Shown one piece after another: positions 26,501 to 37,203 of a DNA stretch of 64,000 nt (position 1 is its first letter; each line of letters begins with the position of its first letter). Source of the DNA: Acanthaster planci (taxonomy: Eukaryota > Echinodermata > Asteroidea > Valvatida > Acanthasteridae); NCBI RefSeq assembly GCF_001949145.1, contig NW_019091368.1, positions 1,032,028 through 1,096,027 of the forward strand, in the 5' to 3' direction. The translations under genes were made by a program, and so were the position numbers. The notes under the pieces were generated by a model. It was not told the origin of the DNA. It did no database searches and saw nothing but the letters and a program-made list of their open reading frames with translations.

Positions 26501-27777
26501 GCCCTGAAATGCTTGCTGGATCGAGCCAATTCTTTCTGTAAAAACAACACCTGGGTTTGCGCTTGGGACCAGTCCAAACTCGACTGTTACACCCAACCTG
26601 GGGAAAAAGGCTATTGTATACAGTTTCCGCGGCTGTAATCAAAGAACAACAACAGCCTTCTCAGATTTAGTATTTTTTATATTTTTTCCTTTTCAATTGC
26701 CCGCGCTTGTGTTCTGGGTTCAAGGCTTGCCGACATCGAACACTGAAAAAAAAATTGGGATAAAAAAGAGCACAAGAGGGGAGAACCCGAATTGTGGCCC
26801 GAGGGTACGCACGTGTGTACCCCTTTTCTGGATGAAGTAAACAGTCAGCCGCCGACCTCTCCTTTGTACTGTCTGCTTTTAAAAAAGAGGGGGGCCTCCG
26901 TTTTTTTCCGACAAAAAAAAGTGAGAGGTAAAAAGGGGCCCGCCGCGCCGAGTAGTTCTAGCCGCAATAGAGCACTGGGGAAAAGTGCAGAGACCGTAAA
27001 GCAATCCCGTCGTCTGGCGATTGGATCAGGGAGTACCTAACCAGGTTCACCCCCTCGGGAGGTCAGCCTCAGAACAGTGTCACCCTCCAAGCATTTTGTA
27101 GTTCTAGAGTTCAAGTCGATTTGGTCATCACGGCTCGGTACAGCAGGGAAGGAAAGTTCACCATAGCTGAATACCCGAGACCCCTGGACCATTGTTTCTG
27201 CGTCAGTCCGAAGATAAAATTAAGGATGAGATATCTATACTCCTGTGTCATGAGCTCAAAACTTGTTTCGGCAAAGCCACGATTATTCCTCGAGTGTAAT
27301 TTCTCCAGATGCACTCGGCTTTAAATTTTGGGGAATGTTAAAATAAATGTTGAACCTTAAGACCATGTTAATCAACATTAACATATTTCACTTAATCGTA
27401 AGCCTGTAAACCTAGACTATGCGCAGTCTTGATTTTCATGGCAACAAAGAAAATATAATTCAGTAAATTTTACTTTGAAAATGTCGATGAACACCTTCAA
27501 GTAGTTAAAATTTAATGAAAATATCCAACCAAATATAAATGGGGGACTATTGCATTGATGCAACCAACAAATAAAAGAGAAACCAAGCAGAAAGAGTTCT
27601 ATTTGATTATTGCTCAATAGCGCAAAGATATTTTCTGCATTGAATATAGAATGATCGAAACAAAGAGCACATTACAGGCTTGTAGCTGATGAGTTAGGGC
27701 ATTGTGAGGAGTGCTTGGAATATATCACGTCCAGCCTCACATTAAAAGGCTTGTTTTCTCTCCTGTTATCTCCGCAG

Positions 27778-27821
27778 GACCCCGATGAGCGATGAGTACC
27801 GTGATGATGGCATCGACCTTG
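27778..27821 (+). other. Candidate orphan exon on the plus strand
   Basis: An excellent acceptor (TTGTTTTCTCTCCTGTTATCTCCGCAG|G) is followed after 44 nt by donor ACCTTG|GTAAGAG. One frame is open (TPMSDEYRDDGIDL, ATG at 27785) and continues to a second possible donor at 27869. No partner exon is recognisable, and it is antisense to both genes. It could belong to a noncoding transcript or be fortuitous. Confidence 0.25.
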
Positions 27822-30800
27822 GTAAGAGTATAATAGAGGACATTCTTGGGGGTAACTTCTGGAAACCCGTCCGAGTAAGAAAACACTCCCTCGTCGCTAG
27901 CCACGGCAGTGGTGAAACCTTGCTTGTGAATCGAGCGGAAGCCATTCAGTGCCAACCGACAACCCTATCAGGAATACCACTGATGCGACAACCATACCCT
28001 TCTTTCCTGTCGTGTTCTTTTCGTGCGCGAATTCGAAGCTCATTCCCCCATGCGCGGATCCCCTGACAATTCCGTTCTGTGCCTTAAAAGGGTTGCTTTG
28101 CGCGTGTTTTTGTTTTTGAATTTTTTTCCTGTCTTTTTTTCGCTGTAGAATTCGTGATCAGTAAAAAAGCAAAGTTCCTACCCTGGACTTTTTCACGACT
28201 CAACGTTCGTGTAAGGCTTTAGTGGTGAAAGTGGTACAATTGCATTATACACTTGGGAATGCTTACCTGTACTGTGAAACAAGTTTTTATCATTTTTAGA
28301 GTTTAAAATGTTGCAAATTCAGTGAAGTCTGAAAAGTGTTGCACAAGAAGCACAGCTCGGACATTCTTTGAAATTCGAGTTTATTTGGTTAGATTTTTAT
28401 GCTGTTAACTTTTGAGTGTTACGTTGGATATAAGACCCGACTAAGTTTGAATTCGACACTTTGGAAGAATGAACTTCAGTTGTATTTATTCTCTTATTCC
28501 TTCCTGGACATTATAATGCTAAATAATTACAAATAATTTACAACAAAATTCCCTTCTGTGTCCTTATCAGATTGTTTGATCTAGTTTCAATATTGATTTT
28601 TTTTCTCGACTCAGCTCTGGAAGTATTAAGTAGGTCAAGGGGCAAAGTTAGTTGCTAGAGATTAGCTCTGGGGTTTTGCCCATGAGTACTAATTAGAAAG
28701 TACAGTGCATAGCCCAGTAATGGCATGAGTGCATTGATGAAAAGGTGCAGCGTGCGCAATGTGCAGTGAATCTTACCCTTTGGTTTCCTGTGCTCCCCAC
28801 GGTTTGCGACTGCGGGACGCCGCTGAGTTGCTCGGGGTTCTGGATGTTTTCTACATTACTGCGACAGTACGCGGCGCCGCACACACGACGCCCAGGCCCC
28901 GTCCATCTGCGATGCTTTCTCGACTCACCGATGACGGCAGAGGAAGATGTTAGAGATGGGACACTCTGAACGCCGCAAGACAGCTTCCTGAAACGACGAG
29001 GGCTCAGTCAGGCGAGAGGATACGCTGGGTGCGGCGCGTTGCTGTCTCCTTGCTAGGGCGCAGGAGAAAGAGCGCAGCACCGGAAGATGCGGCGAATCCT
29101 GGGACCGCATCCAGCGGAGCCCTCCTGCTCTGTATCATCATCTCACCAGGCGAGACGGTCATTATCACCCAACCTGTCGATTTTTTTATTCTCAACCTTG
29201 CAAAGGCTCGCAAAAATATTACTTTGAATGTCTTGGCACGCTGCTCGTATAATTCCATTGAGATCATCGTTAATTTCAGTTCAGTGGAAGTCCCTGCTCT
29301 TGGGGTTCCATTTTCCACAGCAGACCTCACCTCCTTGTTCCCAGATTCAACGATGCAGTACTGATATCTTCCCCTCAGTCCTTCTTCTTCACAAAGGACG
29401 AAATGCTGGCCCGAGCCTTTAGATAAATCATGGCCCCCAGAACGTGCGCCAACATCGAAATACAACTTTACCAGCAAAGCATTTCGTGTAAGCCGCTTTC
29501 TCGTGACTAAACATGCAAATCTTAGATTCTTCCCACCGCTGTGCCGGCTCGACACCGTCCCCGTATGTACACAGGCATTTTCCATATAACCCCAACCCTT
29601 GAGAAGTGCCTGATACGATTAGTATAATATACATATACAAAATACATGGATTTACATTACTGCACTAAGTCCTATTATGTACTTATGCTTCTCCGCAAGC
29701 CGGCGTGTAAATCCTACAAATTAACGCCTTGGTGTGTCGACAAAAGATCCCATTCCAATGTCATGGACGACTTGCCTGCGATTATAGCCCATCTGAAAAA
29801 AAGCCCACAATCCGGTATTAGCCGGGCAAAGAGGGGTTCCCCAATCCAGGAAAAGGTCTATATATAAATACTTCCCGATAGTTTGCTGTAGTGTAATGTC
29901 ATTAGGTTTTTAAATCCAGGCTTATTCGTAGATCAAACAGCGTTTTCAGACCGCTATATGTTATTGGCATTGCGCGTGTGGAACTCCTAGGGCGCTGTGG
30001 ATGGAGTGTCGAGGTGAACTGAGGATAATACACACATAAAGAGCATATGAGGAGTGCGCGAGATGCACACTGGAGGTGTAGCTGTCTCCGGCTGGGGAAA
30101 TTATAGATGACATCTACGTATCCTTGAACTTGTTTGTCAAATCCATGAAACTCGCGAGTTCTGCCAAAAGCTTTAAACACAGAGGTGATTAAAAACGCGA
30201 TGTGCCGGCTCTATTGTTTTCCTTTACGTATAGAATGCGAGGTCAATCTGGCAGGTTGAAAAATTTCAACAGCATGGAGGAGAGTTGAAGTTTTTCACAC
30301 GTCTATGCCACTAAGTCTATAACCGTCACTGCTCAGGACACGCGCGTACTCACTAGAACAACACCATAGCTTCGTGCAACTTGGAAGGGATGGCTTTAAA
30401 ACACAGACTGTTGGCGACCAATGAACATTAATTGCTGTTGTTGAAATATCGTCTGCCCTACCGAAAATAATACTTGCCATTAATGAAGAGCAGATTTTCC
30501 CTTGGAACATGGCAATGTGAGATATGTCACTTTTGAAACATTGTATTGTCTAAAAGGTACTAAACCGGGTGTAATTTAGCTGAGAGCAACAGTGTCTCGA
30601 CATTATTAAAGAATTTGTTTATTGCTTTCATTACTTTGGGACCTTCAATTTGAATAAAAATCAGAGAGGATATCACAGAGAATACAAAGCATCAGCGGTT
30701 CCAATCGTCGTTGTATTTGTGACTAAAGTATGTAAAGAATAATTTTGCAAAAATAACTTCCAATACATCTAATTATTCTCCCCGGCTTGTATATTAGGTA

Positions 30801-31159
30801 ATGTGAATGCATGTATCAAAGAAGTCAGCGATTCATTTTGTTTCTTTCTTTTGTGTCTTCATATAAAAGAATTCTGTAAAAAATAATAACCTCCGAGATG
30901 GAAGAAAAAGTAGTCTGAAATTTTCCTCGCCGTAAAAACACCATGGAATATAAGAAAGGATACGAGGGAAATTCTTAGAAGATGTAGCTATCGAGTTGCG
31001 TAGCTCTGGGCACTGCAATGAGTATATATATTCACACGGAATCATCCACCTTAAGGGGCCAGGCGAAACTTTTTCCTCTCCGTCTCCATTGTCGTATTCA
31101 CTAATGTAACGTGCTCCGAAAAGCACGAACGAGCGTGGAATGGGTCCCCGCGGACCGGG

Positions 31160-31221
31160 CTGATACCATCTGCTACCCGGCTCGCTTCCAGCGCCCGGAA
31201 GCGAGTTGGCTGGGCTATCAG
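31160..31221. repeat. GC-rich nested hairpin
   Basis: The inner stem CTCGCTTCC (31181-31189) / GGAAGCGAG (31197-31205) is exact around a 7-nt loop and extends with C-G and G-U pairs. An outer CTGATA (31160-31165) pairs with TATCAG (31216-31221). It sits in a CpG-rich block at about 31.1-31.3 kb. Confidence 0.5.
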
Positions 31222-32569
31222 GAGGACTCACGGTGCGCTCTGCGTCGGGACCGTGGATCCGTATACATATCCGAAGCTGCAGCTCTATTGAAAAAAAAAT
31301 ACTTGGTTTCTGTTTGTTCTTCCTGGGGAAACTGTCAGCCAGTGATCGGCTAAAGTGCTCGCGTCCACACCGCTGAAATTGATGCCGTTCCTTATGCATA
31401 TGTATGCTTTTTGTGAACAGTAAACTTCGCATTTTGTCAATGTGGGAAACTGACATTCCAGTGAAATTATGGGTCGTTTTTGTTGTTTATTTCGTTACCT
31501 TCGACGCCTTTAATCTGAACAACGGATTCTTTCTCCTTTCTCTCGAATCTGGACTTTAAAATTCTTTGCCTCGATCGCTCATGACCACCTCTGTAAAGTA
31601 TTCTCCTTGTAATGTTGTAGTTCAAGGCAAACCTAGTAAGCACTTCATACGAAGCGGAATATCCTCTCTGGGTGAACTATAACAATTCAGAACCATTTTG
31701 TAAGTTCCATCGTAACACACGAGCCAGACTAATGTGTTTGGTCAATGACAAAGTCCCTTAATGAGAGGCTGCAGGGAATATCAATACGGAGACAAGAACT
31801 CACTTCCATTTAACAAACGATTCTGTGATTGACATTATGGTATTGCCAAGAATGGTCTAACTCAAACTCCTCCTGTCTCAATCTCATTACTTATCCTCAG
31901 ACAGTTTTAGCATCTTGTATCATTGAAACAAGTGCTGCTGACATTTTTGTTCACAAGAGTGTTAAGATGGTACGTTTAAACAGCCAAACAAAGGCACTGG
32001 ATCGTCGCACGGCTCAAAGAAAATACATGTAGTTTATCTTTAAATGGTGAGATGGTATATAGAGAGAGCTGTTTTACTCTTAGCAAAAGAAGAAAAAGGA
32101 GGGGAAAAAAGACAGACTCGAGGCAGCGATCTCAAGAACGAGCACACACTCTGCGTGCCTATTGCTTTCGGGTATGAGCGGTAAGAGGCAACTCTCTCGT
32201 CTATCTACTGAGAAATCATCCCTGGCCAAGTCTCTGCCTTTTTGGACTTGATGATGCGGAGGCAGGCTTTTTTCCCCCTCTCTCCTGTTGTCTCTCTCTG
32301 TTTCTTTTTCTCTTTCTCCAGTGCTGTCATTTTGTTGCATTCATTGTGTCCTTGTCCATTAACGGCACGGTGGGGCAGCCCCGCGGGACAGGGGGCCCAG
32401 CATTAATTCAATACGCTGGAGATAAGGGGAGAGGGGACATATAATACACGGGCAATCTCTCTCTGTTGTCCCGCTATGACACCGGAGTTAAATCAACAAT
32501 ACCAACACACCGTCGTCAGGGTATCTGTCAACGTGAAAGCGCAGAGCAGGAGTCGACGAAAAAGAGACC

Positions 32570-32624
32570 AAAAAAAAAAGAAAAGAAAAGAAAGAAAAGA
32601 AAAGAAAAAAAGAAGAAAAAGAGA
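32570..32624. repeat. Polypurine (AAAAG)n tract
   Basis: 55 consecutive purines dominated by AAAAG and AAAG units, with several mirror-symmetric stretches. Such tracts can adopt triplex (H-DNA) structure. It is noncoding; the flanking open frames on either strand reflect the low complexity. Confidence 0.85.
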
Positions 32625-33359
32625 CAATGCAAAACGAGGAGGCAACACAGACTAGAAGGAATAGAAGGGACAGTATTCGCACTGTGCCACTGTTCCACAC
32701 TGCTCAGCTATTTATATGATACAAAGATGCATGATACATTTTATAAAACAAAGGCAACGTCGACGTAAAATGCCGAGCTACTGGTAAATACATCAAAATA
32801 AATGTACAAAAATTGTTGTCTACGTGGGCATCATCACATTATGTCCCATATTCTTGATGCATGACAAAAGACAAAATGTCATTTCGGTTGCCCTAAAAAG
32901 ATGCGATGTTACACAGCGGAGATAGGTATACTTGTACATCAGCACAGTTGATCAACACAAATTATAAGGTAGAGGCGTTCAAGAGAAACGAAAACGTATA
33001 AGTTATAAAAGATATCTATCTTAAGATATAACCTAAAGGAACTTGCGATGCCGAAAATTTATTCCATAATAAGGTAAACTTTCAGCCAAAGCGCCTTGGG
33101 ATTCATGAAAACAGATCGGTTCTGGACGCAAACTTTGTATTCAGGCTCAACATTATTTCATGGTTTGACTGTGAAATGCTCGCATATGGACAGGGTCAGC
33201 GCACCATTTTTATTTTTGTCAAGGCTACGCAGAGATATCGTCTTCCGCAGGAGACTTAATGCAGTTTGCACGGAATCGACGATTTCGACGAATAAAGCCG
33301 AGAATAATGCGGTTAGAACTGGGTTACAGGATTGCCACGGTCGGCCAGGCGAGCGATGG

Positions 33360-33595
33360 CGAGCCTTGCTCAGAGTGTGAAGGGGGGAGGGGACGGAGGT
33401 GAGACGGGAGAGGCGAGTCGAGGCGATGTGCTGAACACTAATTGACGGGGATGGCAGGACAAGATGAGAGGATAAGATATGAGGCATGAGGAGGGAGACA
33501 GATCAACAGTGCAAGGAGGATGCGGTGGGGGCGATAGGGGAGGGAGAGGCAGGGTAGGAACAGGGGGAGGAGGAAGAGATAACGTAGTCTCATCG
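33360..33595 (+). other. G-rich purine-skewed block with G-quadruplex motif
   Basis: About 230 bp of strongly G-rich plus strand. At 33527-33554 five-, four-, three- and three-G runs are separated by loops of 5, 1 and 7 nt, fitting the canonical G3+N1-7 pattern. A second GGGGGGAGGGG run lies near 33382 and GGGGGAGGAGG near 33562. It could mark a regulatory element or promoter in the otx-EHBP1 interval; no transcript evidence is visible. Confidence 0.5.
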
Positions 33596-34329
33596 CGGGG
33601 TAGCGATATCCGCCAAGATCTATACAGCGCGCATTATGAAGTGACACCTCGGGGCAGTCAGGCCGGATCGAACGGGCAGGTCGCGTGTCACGGCCGCTTG
33701 GTATTATTCAAGCAGCCGTTGCATGCTCCTTGCCTCGCCACTGATGGTTGGAGTCCAAGGAAATATAAAATCAGACACTCCACGTAGCTTGACATTACCA
33801 AGTTGTGTGCATCACTGGTCTTTGTTTCACCAGTTAAGTGCATGTAATGCGTCCTTGTCTTAGGTTTTCACCCCCAAATACAGTGCCATGCTTGTTTTCA
33901 ATTGCCAGCTTCCCGACAAAATTAACGATAGTTCCTTCATTGCGACAAAAGGCGACAGACCGACAGTAACACGATAACGATGACATTACGACACATTGAC
34001 GAATAATTAGATACGATAAAATTCTAATAACTAGGAACAACGATAACCTTGGTTAAAAAGCATCAGAAACAAAATTGACTAAAGGACCGAACGATGATCG
34101 AAACAGCACTGTTTCCACCAATTAAAAAAAGCAACAAATTTTACTTTACTTTATCCCACGTGGCACCAACTCCCTCTTTTAAAGAAATGCAAACAAACTA
34201 GCTCAATAGTACTTAGAAAGGCATGTCAACCACATGCAGCGAGTCGCACAGAATGTCACCAAAAATATCGCTGATGTTTCTCTAAAAAATTATAATCAAA
34301 TTACTTGGTCTCAAAATACCGAGGGATTA

Positions 34330-34600
34330 AAGAGCGCACACGCCAACGGAATTTACTGGGTTAAAATCAACAGGATTAGATAAAGCCTGGGACAGTAATT
34401 AAGAAGTGACCGGAACCAGACCATCCTTCAGTTTAATTGATGATTATCGCACTAAGCACTTGATGCAATTACTTAATTAGCCTTAATTCAATTGGTTGCA
34501 ATACGTTGGTATATGCATGATAGTGGCCGCTGATATCTCGCCCATTCGCAGACGCTGGGTGACGTCATTAGGATTAGGCATTGGTGTGCCTGCAGGACAG
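34330..34600. promoter_or_regulatory. Possible enhancer: homeodomain, CRE and Otx-type sites
   Basis: Within 270 bp: TTTAATTGATGATTATCG, TACTTAATTAGCC and TTAATTCAATTGG (ATTA-core homeodomain sites), ATATGCATGA (octamer-like), a full CRE TGACGTCA at 34560-34567, and GGATTA at 34571-34576 matching the Otx/Gsc K50 site. The density is suggestive for a developmental landscape, but the motifs are short. Confidence 0.3.
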
Positions 34601-36986
34601 GATTGAAAACAAAGCTTTGAAAGTTATTTTGAGGACCAGCCGCAGTGACAATTGTAATAGCGCTTTGATACTCTGAAATAAAATTTATGGTGCAACACTC
34701 ATGCCATGGCGAATTGTCGGCACTGAGATTCGCTCAAAAACATATTTTGACAAGTAGGCCTATACATGTTCAAATCCGCGACTTATAGTACTCGATAATG
34801 TAAGGCCAACGTAAGGTTCACTGTGCATGCACGTTGGACAACATACTTGTATAGCGTGACATCACGAAAGATATTTCTACAATATTTCTTCCCTGACAGT
34901 CAAATGTAGGGAGATTCAAAGTGCTTGGCACTCTCAGACAGATCGCACAGTGGACGACGAATCGCACCGAAAAGCCTGCAAGCGGGAAAAGGACTGAGCA
35001 AAAAGTTCCTCATTATCTCCATGGAGGCTGATACCTACGCTAGATAGTAGCTAGCGTATGGTGCCCTCCCACGCATTAGCCTTCATATCGAAACACGCTA
35101 TCAGAACTGGAACAGCTTCGCTGGGGATTTGGAAATAGCGACATGTACATGCAAAAGAAGGGATGAAAAAAGACGAGGAGAGTTCAAAGTGTACTGCACT
35201 CAAAGGTCACTTTTTTTTCGAATGTCAAATGATATCTACGGATTACACTCTTCACTGTCAAACCCCCCCTCAAACAAAACAAACCAAAAAAAAAAACCCC
35301 TTTACACCTGAACTTTTTCAATCAGAGAAAGCTGAGCGTGAAATTGTTCCTGGATAAGCCATCAAATCATTTTTCCACCTGTCAGATGTCTGACAGAATG
35401 CATAACAAATGGCTGTTTTTAACAAACTGGTAAACATCTCAAAACCGAATGTCCAACAGACAAAAAGGTTTTTGAAAGTACACTGTACTTAAAAAACATC
35501 TGAGCCGTTTTGGTCACTGTTTCCATTTGAAAATAACAGATATTATATTTGCAAAGAAAACGTTAAATGTGAACAGCATGATTGCCCATTAGGTCAACAT
35601 TTTTTGCGTTGACAGTAGTTTAAAATCATTTCTGAAGAAGTGAACACTTGTCTCAATCAAACAGAGTTATGCTTATACTAAGTTGCAATACATCCCAAAC
35701 AACGTGTGCTGCTTTGTGGCCGATGGGTTTCAAGCACACCGGCAAAATGTAGCTGAGTGTTCATTAAAAAAGATGAATTTGCTGTATTCACGAGTCAGCC
35801 ATCTTGATTCGAAAAGGAAGCGCTAACCGGCAATAGCGGTATGGCGGCAATGACCAGGATACGATGGAAGCAAATGGTAGAATATATTTCTTGCTGTTCC
35901 GATTAATAGGTTCCAAATTATGGTAGGCTAATTATCAGATGTTTGGGCCAAATTTGAATAATCAACAGCAAAACGATCCCAGCAATTACCAAGTAACAGA
36001 ACGTTGTTTTTTTAAATCGTATCTAAACAGAAAATATAATGTATTCATGACGAACGACCTCCTTTCCCCTCACAAAGTCATCTCGTCCCATGAAGACAAC
36101 CGTTCCGGAAGTTCAGCATCACCTCTAGGCAGCATCTAAACCTGTTAGGCATCTCTCCACCATCACATTTCTCTAACTTTCACGGTTCGCACTGCACCAA
36201 CAAGAGCCCGTTTAACTCTGTTATTGTAAAAAGGCAGATATACTTTAACGAAGCACCACGTACTTTCAGGAAGTAACACAAATGTACCTCCCTGTACTTT
36301 TTTTGGGAAGAAAACAGTATCAAAAATCAATATTCAGGTCACACACCACAAAGGCGTTTTGTTCATGTGGTCTTAACGTGTCCAATAATGCTTGGTCATG
36401 CACGGCGTTATTAATATTTCAACAGCACATGTTTAACGGACACTACGCGTGGGGGCACCACACCCCGACATACAACCCCTGCTAATCCGTAACGCACACA
36501 GCTAACACTTTAGACAATCCCGATATTTTAATCCCTAGTCACGATAACAGGAAAAAAATAATAGAGAAACTCGCCTCAACATGCAGCAGCTATGGAAGTC
36601 ACTGGAATCAGCGGAGTCACGATTGTGTTTTTTTCTGTTATCGACGCCAAGTGTTTGATTAATTGTCCAATTGTTTCCATAATAGAGAACAGGTGCTAAT
36701 TGTGCCGCGCTGTACCGCGTGTTTGACGTTATGATTAATGTTAGTTCAATAATGGTTTCGGTCCTGGGAAGGGCTCTCTTGGCGTACCAAAAGTAATGAC
36801 CACAATCGGACAAAATGCTCGATATCAGAACGCCAGGATGTACAATGTCATCCCCCGGTTTGGTATTGCGGACAACAAAATCTGGATGCATTATGCAAAA
36901 ACTGTTACAGTCACCACGCTTGACGATAAATTGTTATCAAAACTTGATCTACCGACGACTACCGGTACAAACAATATCTAGAATTT

Positions 36987-37203
36987 AAACACTTTTTGTG
37001 CCCACTTTCCAAACGTTTAAAACACGACATGTTTACTGAAATGGGTTCAGGAATTTGTTTAAATGCTAAACGCTTTTCCATGGTTCACGTTTAGCTGTTT
37101 GAAATCTGCTCAGCACATTCTGAAACACATTTCTAAACCGAACGCGTAGCAATAAACATGTCGCGGTTAAACACGTTTAAAAAGTGGGAACAAAAAAGTG
37201 TTT
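36987..37203. mobile_element. Foldback MITE, about 217 bp
   Basis: The terminal inverted repeats are about 50 bp (36987-37035 and 37153-37203), sharing AAACACTTTTT, CCCACTTT, AAACG and CGACATGTTTA with small gaps. Inner parts also pair: GAAATG.GTTCAG blocks, and an exact GCTAAACG (37065-37072) with CGTTTAGC (37088-37095) around a 15-nt centre, so the whole element is one imperfect palindrome. Flanks AGAATTT and AGAAATT could be a diverged target-site duplication. There is no coding capacity; it would be non-autonomous. Confidence 0.75.

Larger units (their letters stand above)
12027..27777. other. otx-EHBP1 interval, segment 2: no recognisable gene
   Basis: It holds CpG-rich blocks at about 13.5-13.8 and 14.2-14.35 kb, a perfect GCCGCCATCTTG (YY1-type) at 14928-14939, the (CAAAA)n tracts, the 20.15-20.54 kb motif cluster, and a GC-balanced stretch at about 24.16-24.42 kb that resembles a conserved noncoding element in texture. 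Open frames up to 130 codons lack protein character. Confidence 0.45.
27822..36986. other. otx-EHBP1 interval, segment 3: no recognisable gene
   Basis: It contains CpG-rich blocks at 28.74-29.15 and 31.1-31.3 kb, where the longest open frames of the window (193 and 207 codons, minus) occur; their translations show no domain or splice support. Also here are the nested hairpin, the purine tract, the G-rich block, the 34.3-34.6 kb motif cluster and the third 12-mer copy (36704-36715). Confidence 0.45.

Noticed and set aside
29004-29585. 193-codon open frame on minus
   Set aside because: It lies in a CpG-rich, stop-poor block with open frames on both strands, has no recognisable domain or splice context, and one frame of this length is plausible by chance in 64 kb.
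30833-31456. 207-codon open frame on minus, the longest in the window
   Set aside because: The translation has no domain, the composition shifts abruptly along it, and it overlaps a GC-rich hairpin region; best explained as chance.
35390-35560. Possible second foldback element
   Set aside because: Only short stretches (CAAATGG, CATCT) pair between the halves; too weak to call.
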